Shown here in pieces: positions 1 to 10,529 of a stretch of 64,000 nt of DNA. Origin of the DNA: Oreocharis arfaki. Lineage: Eukaryota > Chordata > Aves > Passeriformes > Paramythiidae. Made by a program: the position numbers and the translations under genes. The notes below the pieces were generated by a model that saw only the letters and a program-made list of their open reading frames with translations, ran no database searches and was not told the origin of the DNA. Each line of letters opens with the position of its first letter. The stretch's first letter is position 1. The DNA lies in NCBI GenBank assembly GCA_013398015.1, contig VZRR01010904.1, forward strand, positions 1,623,764-1,687,763, in the 5' to 3' direction.

Positions 1-2200
1 GAAGCTTTCTGAAGCTCATTTCAAACATGTTAAGTAACACAAAGTTACATACTTAGGAACTGTCTGGTTGGGGAGAGTGCCCAAAGGGGACATGATATGA
101 TGGGCTCAGAAAGAAGAATCTCTGCCTTCTGTAGACTCTGTAGGCACAAACAGTTCTCTTAACTGTTATATCTAGCAGGGGTCAAATTCAAGAGAGAGTG
201 AGCATAAAAGAAAATCAACATTTAAGAGATTTAAATTATATTACAGGTTAATGATTTATTTCTTTTGATTAAACTGTCCTAAGGCAGTGGGCCTTATTTC
301 GTGATTTGGGTTCCAGGCATAATAAATGTCTCAGTAATGTGAATATGTATGTGGTTATGGGAAGCTTCAGTAAACCTGCTTAACAGAAACAAAACATCTT
401 TAAGAAGACAAGCAGGTGAGCAGAGAAAGAAAAGGATTTGATAGTGGTTTTTTCATCTTTCTAGTATGAGGCTCCTTACTGAGATATACTGACGGGCTGG
501 TTATTCCTCTCCCTCCTCTTCTTGTTTATATTTACCTTTATTTATCTTGTCAAAATATCAAGAAATTTAGGTCAAAATATATCTGGATCCATCTGTTCAT
601 CTAGTCTGTTCTTTTACTGCTAGTAGTTATTATATCTTTTAATTAAGTATGCTTAGTGACAGTTTACTATATTAATGGAGGGCATCAAGTATCTGTAATT
701 TTGTACAAGATGAACTTAAAATTTTTCCTCCTAATTTCTGTATAACAAAACAATTATTTAATCTCTTTAATTTGTCAGATTGTGGTCTATACAATCTTCT
801 CTGTAACTTCTGCTTCAGTATTGGTTTAGGTGGAAATTCAAACCAGCCTCTGTATTTTAGCTCTCTTTAGCAGAGGTTTATTATTATTATTGCAGTCTTA
901 CTGTGAACACAGGAAGTGTTTATTCATTGACATGATCCATTTCAGTTTTGAATTTTGTTAACTGTAGTTATTCTTTATAATAACTTTGTGCTCTCAATCT
1001 TACGACAGACTGAGAAAATTATTAAGTCCATTACTGACCTTTCAGGTCTAGGTTTGTCAAACATTTTGATTGGTTTTGGGGAGCTTTTTTGGAGAGATTT
1101 TGAGATTGACCGTCAGTGTTGTTGCAACCCGATTTTAAGCAGGGTCTGGAGAGTGGTGCAGCAGACAGGTAGGTATGATACTAGAGGGAAGGAACAGATG
1201 ATATTGCCTTTAGGATAATTTGTCTTTCATGACCCTGCTGCCACATCAGGTAATTTGGTTTGACATTAGATAGGTCAAAACTTAATCTGTTGGGCTAATT
1301 TTTGAGATAATACATGGGATGGATTATTTATTTGACATCTGCCCCTCCCCTCTGTGGTTCTCTATGCCAGCCCATAAACTATCAGCACAACTATATTATC
1401 AGCTGGATTTTTACTTTAGTTAGTAGTAGTGCTTTGAGAGTTTAATTAGGGAAAAGCGTTAGGAAATATTTTCCATGTTAGTGGAGCAGTCACTCTTAAG
1501 ATTGATGATTTTTATCTCTTAATGTGTGATCTGTAAACACTCTGCAGTATTAACAGCACGCACAGCTTTACTGTTTACTTAGACAGCTCTGCTTGGATCC
1601 CAACTCATTATTTCTGTGTTGTGGGCAAAGCTGCTGCTGATGCAACTTTTGTAACATGTTTTCTAAGCTACCACAATACAATCACTTAGCTGTCTAAGAA
1701 ACATGTGCTATCATATATTGTTCTTTTTGATAAAACCTGTGACACTGCTGTGGATTACGCTCATATGCACGTGCAGCAATTTACCTGTGAATCACATATG
1801 CAGTGTGTGAACAAATGCGTGTGTAAGATTGTTTTCTGTATGTCTAGAAAAACAGCAGTGTATCTTATCTACAGTTGCCACATCAGCAGCTTAGAGGAAA
1901 ACTACATAAGGGTATAGATTATTAGTGGTTTCATATCAGAGGGATATATCTCACCAGCATGCTGTCAATAGAACAAATAAAACCTATATGCCTATAAGCA
2001 AAATACAATTTATCTTTTTAAAATCTTTATTAAATAGCAGTTATTTCAGAACTACTTGGGATTAAAAGGTCTCGTATCTGTGGTCTTAAAACAGTTTTTG
2101 AGATGAAAAATAGACACAACCAGGAGAAGGGTTATTTTGTAGATTCAGATTTGTAGTGGCCTTTATGTACAATATGTAAACCATGATGACTGTGTTGGAA
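1..2200. other. AT-rich noncoding sequence, no gene recognised
   Basis: No coding exon, RNA gene or clear repeat is visible. Short open frames, such as 955-1218 (87 codons), have no family resemblance and no convincing splice sites on both sides. By synteny with human 13q32 this is the side from which GGACT is transcribed and beyond which TMTC4 would lie. It may be 5'-UTR intron or intergenic DNA; the sequence alone does not say which. Nested inverted repeats at 1578-1706 are described under findings. Confidence 0.5.
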
Positions 2201-2454
2201 GCCTGAAGGGCACAAGTGTGCATAGCTTTCTGCCTGGGGAGCAGAAGCTTCAGAGTGGGCATGGTACCAGTGAGCTGTGCACCTGTTCTTGAGGCCATGG
2301 TGTCAGAGGCTTTGGTTGTTCTTGCACTTTGCCGCCTTTTGGTGCTTTTATCAGCCAAAGATGTACGGCTGGGCTGGCACTGCTCTGCCTTTGAGCCAGT
2401 CATACCCTGCCTGTGCCAGACCCAGCCAAAGCCAGCTTCAGGAGTAACAACAGT

Positions 2455-2610
2455 CCTTGGCCTGTCTGAGTTCAAGAAGTATTTGGGCAAAGCTCTCAGG
2501 CACATGGTGTGGTTCTTGGGGTGTCCTGTGCAGGGCCAGGAGCTGGACTCGAGGATCCTGATCAGCCCCTTCCAACTCAGCATATTCTGTGGTTCCATGA
2601 TCTCCGCGGA
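2455..2610 (+). mobile_element. CR1 retroposon, 3' end fragment
   Basis: The segment matches remembered avian CR1 3' tails in order: a GTTCAAGAAG-like stretch, an 'ACATGGTGTGGTTCTTGGGG' stretch, 'GGGCCAGGAGCTGGACTCGA', 'CCCCTTCCAACTCAG', and a decayed terminal ATTCTGTGG/TTCCATGA repeat. CR1 is a non-LTR LINE whose copies are mostly 5'-truncated, as here. Point differences from the consensus suggest an old, inactive copy. The DNA just upstream (2090-2450) is open in several frames but I could not assign it to CR1 or to a gene. Confidence 0.85.
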
Positions 2611-2999
2611 GGTAGAAAACTTAGATTCATGCACTTTGTCCCAAGGACTCTAACCCGCGTCCCATTTGGTCTTGGTTGGCCTTTTAAAGCTAGATCACAG
2701 TGCAGAAAGCAGTGCAAGATTGATGGGGTCAGGAAGAGCTCAGTGTAGTACCTCAGGATTCTATCTCTGGGTGTGTTTGGGAAGCACTGCCAAGTGCTTA
2801 GTAGTTATTACTATTTGGGAAAGTAAATCTAAAAATTCAAGTAATTGCGTAATGTACCATCTTTAAAGAGGCAGGGAGTGGGATCTAGACTAGAAACCAC
2901 TCTTTAAGGTAGTGGGAATCTAATGACCAGAATCAATCCCTTGCAGTCTCCATGAGTTCAGTGTTCCTTTCCTTGCACAGCATATGAATCAGACTGCCT

Positions 3000-3990
3000 T
3001 TTATGTTTACTTGTAAAGGAGAGCTAAGAGATTGTCTCGTCTAGTTCCTTGGCAAAAGGCAAGTTTGGCAGCAGCAGTGTTATTTCTGATAGAGGTTTGC
3101 TCTCTTGCTGTTGAGGATAGACAGTAGTGAAGAATACCTTCCTAGATATCTCAGCTCTTCCTAGGCACCATGCTTATCAGGAGGTGGATAGTCTTTCTAA
3201 TGTCCATCTTTGGAATTTGATCTTATTGTATCTTCTGTCATAGTAGATGTGGAAAGAAGCTTACAGCCTTTTTCTCCTCCAATATGCTTTCATATTCTTA
3301 AAGGCAGGACCCTGTTTTCTCTAAAAGAAGTGATCACAGTACAGGCTCTTTATTTTTGTTGTTTTCTTCTATAGGTTTTGGCTTCCTGACTTAAAGTTGC
3401 TCCCTCTGTACAGCTGAATACAGTTCTTTACATGCAGTGCTCAAAGCTGGGCATACTACTCAATTTCTGGCTGGATTAGAGCAGGATATTTTTTCCAGCC
3501 TTACCACATTGTTGATTCATGTACAGTTCATGATCATTGTAACTGTCAAATTTCTTTCTGCAGAAATGCTGTTACACTGATCTTTCCCTAGATTTTGTTC
3601 ATGCAGTTGATTATTTCTGGCTTAATCTTAGAACTTTGTTCTGGCCTTACCTGAACAGCAATTGTGCACGGGCTTGTGACTGTCTCATTGGCCTTGAGCA
3701 CAGCCCTGGGAGTCAGGGTGTTACCTGCATCTTTCACATTGCTCAGTATTTTCATTACTGCTCATTCGGTGTTACTGGAATGAACATAACAAACTCTGAG
3801 CACATGTCCACTTTCAGGTGAACCTCTGATAAATATTAACTAGTCTTTCCAACATTTTGGGGTCATTTCTTTTTTATCTAAATACCAGCATTTCTTATTA
3901 AATCATGTTTTTCTAACTTGCTGGTGGGAATATCACGAGTGATATCAGTGTCAAAAGTTCAGCCAAGGTCAAGACATAGGAACTAGTATG
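3000..3990 (-). mobile_element. Ancient CR1/L3-like LINE relic
   Basis: Read on the - strand, blocks resemble the reverse-transcriptase-proximal part of CR1/L3 elements in the expected order. On the + strand these are a 'TCTTTCTAATGTCCATC' block near 3190, a 'CTGGCTGGATTAGAGCAGGA' block near 3470, a 'TTGATTCATGTACAGTTCATG' region near 3512 that runs into 'TTTCTGCAG' at about 3555, and 'GATATCAGTGTCAAAAG' near 3942. Divergence is heavy and no frame is open, so this is an old dead copy. Boundaries are approximate. It could be L3 rather than CR1 proper. Confidence 0.5.
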
Positions 3991-4471
3991 GATCAAGACA
4001 GATGGTTTCTTTTTAGCATCTGCACATCTTACCAGCAGTAGAGATGGGAAACTGCCTCTGTGCACATTCTAAATATCAGGTTTTATTACTAAAAGGTCTG
4101 CATCCCTTCTTTCTTCCACAGGAACTGACATTGGAAATAGTGGGTATCTCCATCCAAGTGGTGTCCCCCTAGGTTTGCCTTGGCAGTCTTTTGCTCATCA
4201 GCTTCACCCTCTCACTGAGGAGGAGGTGGAGGACACATCATGCCACTCTGCTGAGCAGCTCCAGATAAACCTTCATGACCTGTGTATTACTTTACCAGTT
4301 GTCCTTCTGCTCCTGTGCATGTCAGCACATTCTGAGTCAGTGACCACTGAATACTTGTATCTTTTGGGAGAAAAAGGTCCTCTAAGACCTTTTTTTAAAT
4401 CCCTTTTAAAAGGGGATAAGGGCTAGGGAGTCCTAAAATAACTGACACCTTGTTTTACAGAAAACTACTGG

Positions 4472-4537
4472 AGTTTGGTTTTGGTTTGTTTTTTTTTTTT
4501 TTTTTTTTCTGTTTTGGTTTGGTTTTGGTTTTTTTCT
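4472..4537 (+). repeat. GGTTTT / poly(T) low-complexity tract
   Basis: A run of more than 20 T is flanked on both sides by GGTTTT and GGTTTG units. On the opposite strand this reads as an A-rich tail with CCAAAA units. It could be the tail of a decayed retroposon in reverse orientation, but no body is recognisable. Confidence 0.8.
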
Positions 4538-5649
4538 TTAAAATGCTTAAGAGAACAAGTGGTGGTGTTACAATAAACAAAACCTGCGTGTAAAACCTGT
4601 CTAACTCAGTTAACCCACCAGACTTAAGCTGCCTCTTTTAAAAATTACTAATTTATGTTAACATCTGTTTAAATCAAGCGTTTAGGAGAAGAGCTGCTTT
4701 TTCTTAACGACTTGCATCCCTTTTCTCAGGCTAAAGCTTTTTTCCTGTTTTCCATGATTGTTTTATTCTTTATGTGGGTTGATATTATTTGATACCATGA
4801 TTCAAGGTTGTATTGCTTGCCTATCTTCCTTTTAGGGGATTTGGAAGTCTGTCATCAAAAAGGTGAACCCACAGATCAGTTTAATGCCTTGCAGGCACAT
4901 AGGGATCTCCTCTAAACATTGTCTATGGATCCTAGATATGCATTCACCTGAAAATAATTCCTGTATCAGGGTTAGCCTTTCTGTTCTAGCTTTAAAATCC
5001 ACAGTGATTGCACTAAAACCTGAAAACTTGTACCTATGGAAGTGCTTCTGTCTTAACTGAAAAAGTATTGAAAGACAATGTGACTTCTGGAAAGTCTGCT
5101 GCAGGAAACCCATGCATAATTAGTGGAAGTGTCAGTCTGAGTATGTTTTTACAAAATTAATTATAAATATCTTGATCACATCTTCCTTTGTTTTCTGATA
5201 CAGAATTTTTTGCCAAAATAGACTCCTAAACCTTTTTATTCTGAAATACTGCATTTTTATGTTATAATACAGTATTTTCTCTCTTTCTTGTATAACAAGC
5301 TTAGAACTTTTTTTTTTTTCCCAAGAGTTCAGGATTCTTTCACTGATTTTATTGAAATGCTGTATTGAAAGAAAAACATGACACAACTTAAATCTTATAC
5401 CAGTTAATCTAACTGCCAGCCATAACTCCATTTGAGCTTTGGAATAAGCATCAAAAGCTGAGAAGATTTTCATTCTCCTATGCCCATTATCTAAAGATTA
5501 GAACAAATAAATGCATGTACTTTCTCATTAAAAAAATATGGGGTCACCAGTTCTGACTCTTTTCATTTTCCTTTAATTTGTCAATTTTTTATCAGCTGTA
5601 TTTTGCTGATAGAGTAGAAAGGAAGAGACACTGAAATTAATTAAATCTT

Positions 5650-5960
5650 GTTTGATATTTAACTTTTTATTTAGTGTCTTGGGGATCCAAGGAGCTCCAA
5701 GCAATTATCAATCAAAATCTCTCCCCTCTGTCTATTCTCAGTGGAACTGTAATAATAACCAATTAATACAGCCCTAGACTGGACAGAAAGGTGGTGATTA
5801 GCCCCTACAAAAATTGATTGCAATTAGCAAAATTCTGGTGTAGCAGAAATCACCAGTTAAAGCCTTTTTGCAACAAAAGGTTTAGGATTTAGCTTGCTCG
5901 AAATACTGAAATACAGCAAAATCTTCACTTTGTTCAGGCCTTCTTTGACCTTGTCTAAGG
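5650..5960. promoter_or_regulatory. Candidate conserved noncoding element
   Basis: This block is neither repeat-like nor low-complexity and cannot be coding. It carries several homeodomain-type cores (CAATTA, TAATA, GATTAG) and an ordered, non-degenerate look typical of vertebrate conserved noncoding elements. This is a pattern judgement only, with no alignment behind it. If real it would most likely be an enhancer of GGACT, TMTC4 or the more distant ZIC2/ZIC5. Confidence 0.25.
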
Positions 5961-8039
5961 GATGAAGGCTTTTAGACACCTTGAGCCTCATTTTTAAAAT
6001 AACCTGCCATGGTCAGTTAACTGATAAAGTATCAATTAACCTAAAAAATAATCTGTGTGCATTTCTTGCCATAATTTTCTGTGGTTCCACTTCCTTTGAA
6101 GTATTGCTGCCCTAAAATCAAAGCACACACACACACCACTGCAGAGTGTTTTAGAAATATATGGTGTTATTCTGGTGACACCAGGTGTTGAAAGTAAAAA
6201 ATGTAATGCATTATGTATTCAGAAGCATGCCTTTACTAATTGATAGTTATTGTGGGGTAAACAGTGAGCTAGTGAGGGTTTGTAATTTGACAATAATTTA
6301 TCTATTTTGAAATAAATGTTCATGTACTGAAAGTTAGAAGTTACTTGATCGTTACCTGTCTTTTTAAGTCATATCAAAAAGACAACATTAAAACGTCGTA
6401 TAGTTTCTCTTCTTTCTGTGTTTTAAGTAATATACTGTTTCTTGATTTACATCTGGCTCTCTAATTATATTATTTAATTTTTCCCCAGTTAATTAGCATC
6501 ACTAAGTGAGTGTTTGCTTAAGGAATGCAGAAGTGAAATTAACTGAGATTTCCAGATGTCCCTAGATACTGTCAAGTCTGGGAGAAATGCTGCTCAGAAT
6601 AATAACATTATTCCTGTGTGTGGGCTTTGGGAATTGCCCATGTCTGCTGTACTGCACAGTATTTGGGTGGGGCGAGTGGCACTGGGAGGGCAGCGATTAA
6701 TTTGTTCAAGAGCTGAAATGTAACCTTCTATGGCCAAGTTGGACTAAGAAGTTACTTAATAATGTTTTGTGCATTTTCAATATTGTGTTAATAATGCTTA
6801 TGTTTAATATTTTTCGGGTATCATCGTTTTAACTCTAAAAATACGATATTTGGTTAATTTGTAAAATGGTCCCTTCTTATTTCAGTTTTTCATTGTCAAA
6901 TGCATTTGGTGTGAGGATGTACCAGTGTTCATCCAGAACTACTTCTTGAAACTCCCAGGCTGTATTTGCTATGAGCCAAGACCTTTCAGTGGAAGCAGAC
7001 TGTTTTTAAAGTGTGGTACTGATGGTATTTACTGGAGGCTGTTCTCTTGAGCTGTGGCATAAAAATAAATTATACATGGTGCTTGTAAATTTATTTTAGT
7101 AGGAGCAAAGTTGCTGACAGGAAGAGCAGTTGGTTTTATATTGTGTATCAGTTTGTGCTGAGAGGTGTGTGTTGAAAATGTCTGCTGATCCCAGTGCAAG
7201 AGGAAACTTTTCACTTAGAAGGATAGAGAAGTCTTGGGACTTGCTGTTCCTGTCCTACTTATCCTGTTCACTCACACTGAAATTTAAAAAAACTAAAGCT
7301 TGAGGAAATGAATTGGAGGATACTCTACATACTACTGGATATTTGGGACCTATTTGGAAAGGTGGGATCCCAATAAAATAGCAGCAGGTATGAATTGTTT
7401 TCTTATTTCCACAGCATACCCTGAGAAAGCGGGAATATGGTGATCCATTTTCACCTCTGCCTCATGTCCCACAGCATGGACAGGGGACAATGGCAGTTTC
7501 CCTTTCCATGCTGAGATCTGTCACACCCCTTTGGTCTGCTCTGTTGACAGCTAATGCAGCCAATTTAGCCATCCTCTTTTCTCGTCATTTTGGCCCGTAT
7601 TTGGGGTGTGCGAGGAGGCTGTTGTGGGGAGATACTAAAGCTAGTCAGTGGATATGCTAATTTATAATTGAGGCTTAATCACCTTTGCTTGGGACCTGCT
7701 CCAGTCCTAAATTGGCTACATCTTAAGATGTAGCTTGAGGCGTTCAGAACATTTTATATTGTAATATTGCCTAATTCATGCTGCTTTTTTCAGCACAGTC
7801 TAGATTGATGGATAGGTGTAGTTGGACACTCTCCTAGATATTTCAATGCCTTGAGGTATGTGAGTTTTCTCTGATGTGCACACAAAGTAACTTGGAAGAC
7901 TTGGGTCTCTAGAATGCTAATTTTATTTTTAAAAAAATTTTTAAGTCCTTTTCAGCTGCTTATATGCTGTCATGATGCAGAAATGTATCACAGATGGAAA
8001 CCACCTGGTTTGTAGAAGTAAAATCCTTCCCAAAAGCCA

Positions 8040-8485
8040 TCAGAGTGTGTCCAGAGTAGGGTGACCAGGGTGGTGAAAGGCCTCAAGGGCAAGACTTACA
8101 AGGAGTGTCTGAGGTCACTTGGCTCGTTCTGCTTGGAGAAGAGAAGGCTGAGAGGAGACCTCACCACAGCCGACAGCTTCCTCAAGGGGGGCAGTGGAGG
8201 GCAGGTGCTGATCTCCTCTCTGGTGACCAGGGATACAAGGAAATGGGATGGACCAGGGGAAGTTCAGGTTGGACATTAGGAAAAGGTTCTTCACGGAGAG
8301 GGTGAGTGGTCACTGGAACAGGGTCCCCAGGGAAGTGGTCCTGGCAACAAGCCTGTCAGAGATCGAGGAGAGTCTGCGCAACACTCCTTGTCGTATGGGT
8401 TAGCTTCAGGCAGTCCTGTGAGGAGCAGGGAGTTGGACTTGGTGGTTCTTATGTGTCCCTTCCAACTTGAGAGATTCTGATTCTT
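8040..8485 (+). mobile_element. CR1 retroposon, 3' portion (about 450 bp)
   Basis: The copy is colinear with CR1 3' ends: 'GGTGGTGAAAGGCCTCAAGG', 'GAGAAGAGAAGGCTGAGAGG', 'GGTGCTGATCTCCTCTCTGG', 'TTCAGGTTGGACATTAGG', 'AAAAGGTTCTTCAC', 'CCCAGGGAAGTGGTC', then the tail with 'GAGTTGGACTTGGTGGTTCT' and 'CCCTTCCAACTTGAGAGATT'. It is 5'-truncated. The terminal repeat has decayed to GATTCTGATTCTT. The 61-72 codon frames inside it are remnants of chance and of the 3' UTR, not genes. Confidence 0.9.
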
Positions 8486-10205
8486 TTGTTGCCTTCAAAT
8501 GATGAGTCCCCAGAAGCTCTTGTCTGTGGTCCCCAAGCATATGTTCTTGCACTATTATTAAAAGCCATCTTACTTCAATTACATGGTTCTTCGTCCATCT
8601 CATTTGGCTGTAGCATGAACTGCTGCTCTTCTGGATACATCACACACAGATGTGGTAGGCACACAGCTACTTGGTGTAGTAAGAACATTAAATAATAAAA
8701 CAACATTGATTCCTGAGGAATATGACTGGTAAATTTTGTCTGCGCTTATTACTTCTTATTTTAATATAGTCCATTATAATCTTCCCTGAACTTACTCCTT
8801 GTTCATAGACAGTTCTTTGGTATGACTTGGTCTGGATATATTTTCACTTATTAAGTAATGGACTCCAGGTCCACCGTGTTATCCTTGTCAGAGTAGGTTG
8901 TTTAATGACACTGGCCTGGCTTTTTTGCATTCAGAACCACATTGCATATTACTCTCCTTCTCATTTACTTCCAGTACTTAATTCTGTTCTTCTTTTGTTA
9001 GCAAGTTACTAACAGAAATTCTTTCTCAAAGGTCACTGAAGAGATGCTGCAGAACATGTATACTTTCATTTATGTAAATATTTTATTTGTAAATAATTGG
9101 CTCATATAAATTAAGAGGAATATTATGTAATGTCTTCCTGTTACAGCCTTGCCCCTGCTATAAGATGCCCTTCATTAAAGCTTCCTTCCAGGCATTCTGG
9201 ACACTGGCAAAGAGACCTTGAATTAGAGTCAGCTCTGCATGTCATCATAAAACCAAAATAGCTTTTATCTGCAATTGCAAATGTATATGTAGAGATAGGG
9301 AATTATTTCCATCAGTAATTCTTGTGAGACTCTTGTGGCTCCGGGAGAAGATTTAAGGGCTTGTGTAGCTGGTTTTCCTCGTTTTTCAGTAAATACAAAT
9401 CTTACAGACCTGTGTTAAATTTTGCATTAGACTACAGAATCTGTTTCTGCATCAAAGACCAACCAAACCACTCTTTAACAAAAAGTAAACATTTAATTCC
9501 ACACATCCTTTATAGGACACATACAAATTGGAGATTTCTTGTCTTCCTGTCTTTGACTCTGCCAGGCCAGAGGATATCTGAGAGTTTAGTCAGTACGTTT
9601 TCTGGACTTGAAAGCAATTACTCCAGTGCCTCACTAAGTGCAATTGCAGGCTTTTTGGATGTCCCCAGAATATGTAATTGTTTCTTTTGTGTAGAAGATA
9701 GGAGGCCAGTAAATGTATCTACTTTGGGATAAGGATGCATTCCCTGTTGCTGAAGGATGTGATCTGTGTTTCAGACCTAATTGCAAGAATTTGCAAGTCA
9801 TTCTTAGCAAAAATCAAGACCAGGGCTGTTGAAATAACTCATTAATTCTCTTTTCATGATGATCTGTGACTTACTTGTTCTGTAGTAAACTTGTTACTAA
9901 TTTCTAAAGAGAAGTGATATGCCTCGGTGGGATTAAAGTTAATTATATACATCTGTTCATGGTTCTTTGTAGTTTTGATTTGATGTCCTATTTTGGTTTG
10001 TATTTTCTTGCCTTTTATTATATTAGAAAATGGTGGAAGAGATATGTTGCTGAGAGATGGATTGGGTTTTTATTTCTGACTTGTATTAAGCTGCAAGCTG
10101 AAATTCACTTTAAAAATATTTTTATTAAATAAAACTACCCATGTAGCTTATCAGTGTAAGACTTGCATATACATTTAATCAGTAAGACTGATAAAATAAC
10201 TGTAG
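8486..10205. other. Noncoding sequence, nothing assigned
   Basis: AT-rich DNA without recognised exons, RNAs or repeats. The longest open frame (9361-9732, + strand, 123 codons) has no recognisable domain and ordinary background composition. Confidence 0.5.
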
Positions 10206-10210
10206 TGAAT

Positions 10211-10400
10211 TAGAATAGAATCACAAAATCACTTAGTTTGGAAAAAGACCTTTAAGATCAAGTCCAGCTATTAACCCAGCACTGCCAACTCCATCACTAA
10301 ACTATGTCCCTGAGCAACATATCTGCACATCTTTTAAATACCTCCAGGGATGGTGACTCCACCTGTTCCCTGGGCATCCTGTTGAGCTGATTTATTTTGT
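10211..10400 (-). mobile_element. CR1 retroposon, 3' end, reverse orientation
   Basis: Read on the + strand it begins with the inverted CR1 terminus 'AGAATAGAATCACAAAATCA'. 'TTTGGAAAAAGACCTTTAAG', 'CCAGCACTGCCAACTCCATC', 'TTTTAAATACCTCCAGGGA' and 'CCCTGGGCATCCTGTTGAGC' follow in the order of the CR1 antisense consensus. The element is therefore on the - strand. Its upstream limit (high-coordinate end) is uncertain, and degraded similarity may continue to about 10440. Confidence 0.85.
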
Positions 10401-10483
10401 TACCAGTATGTCCCATGTTAAATATTATCCTTTTCCACAAATTTGATTCATAGACTGAAAGGATGGTATAAGCCTTCCTTCTT

Positions 10484-10524
10484 AAAAAAAAAACAAAACC
10501 AAAAAAACAACAACAAAAAAAAAG
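10484..10524 (+). repeat. A-rich low-complexity tract
   Basis: Runs of A are interrupted by single C or CC (AAAAC, CAAC units). This resembles the A-rich tails left by retroposition, but no associated element can be recognised. Confidence 0.75.
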
Positions 10525-10529
10525 GTGCT

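Larger units (their letters stand above)
4000..8035. other. Noncoding sequence with low-complexity tracts
   Basis: No gene is recognised. Contents noted: a T-rich/GGTTTT tract at 4472-4537; a 14-bp palindrome CCCTTTTAAAAGGG at 4401-4414; a short CA run near 6124; a block at about 5650-5960 that looks conserved (listed separately); and a 20-bp perfect palindrome at 7715-7734. The - strand open frame at 5132-5473 is AT-rich and has no family resemblance. Confidence 0.5.

Noticed and set aside
2086..2653. Long opposed open frames on both strands, at first suspected to be a processed pseudogene
   Set aside because: No protein family could be recognised in either frame, and the right-hand part is a CR1 tail. 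The region 2090-2450 remains unassigned.
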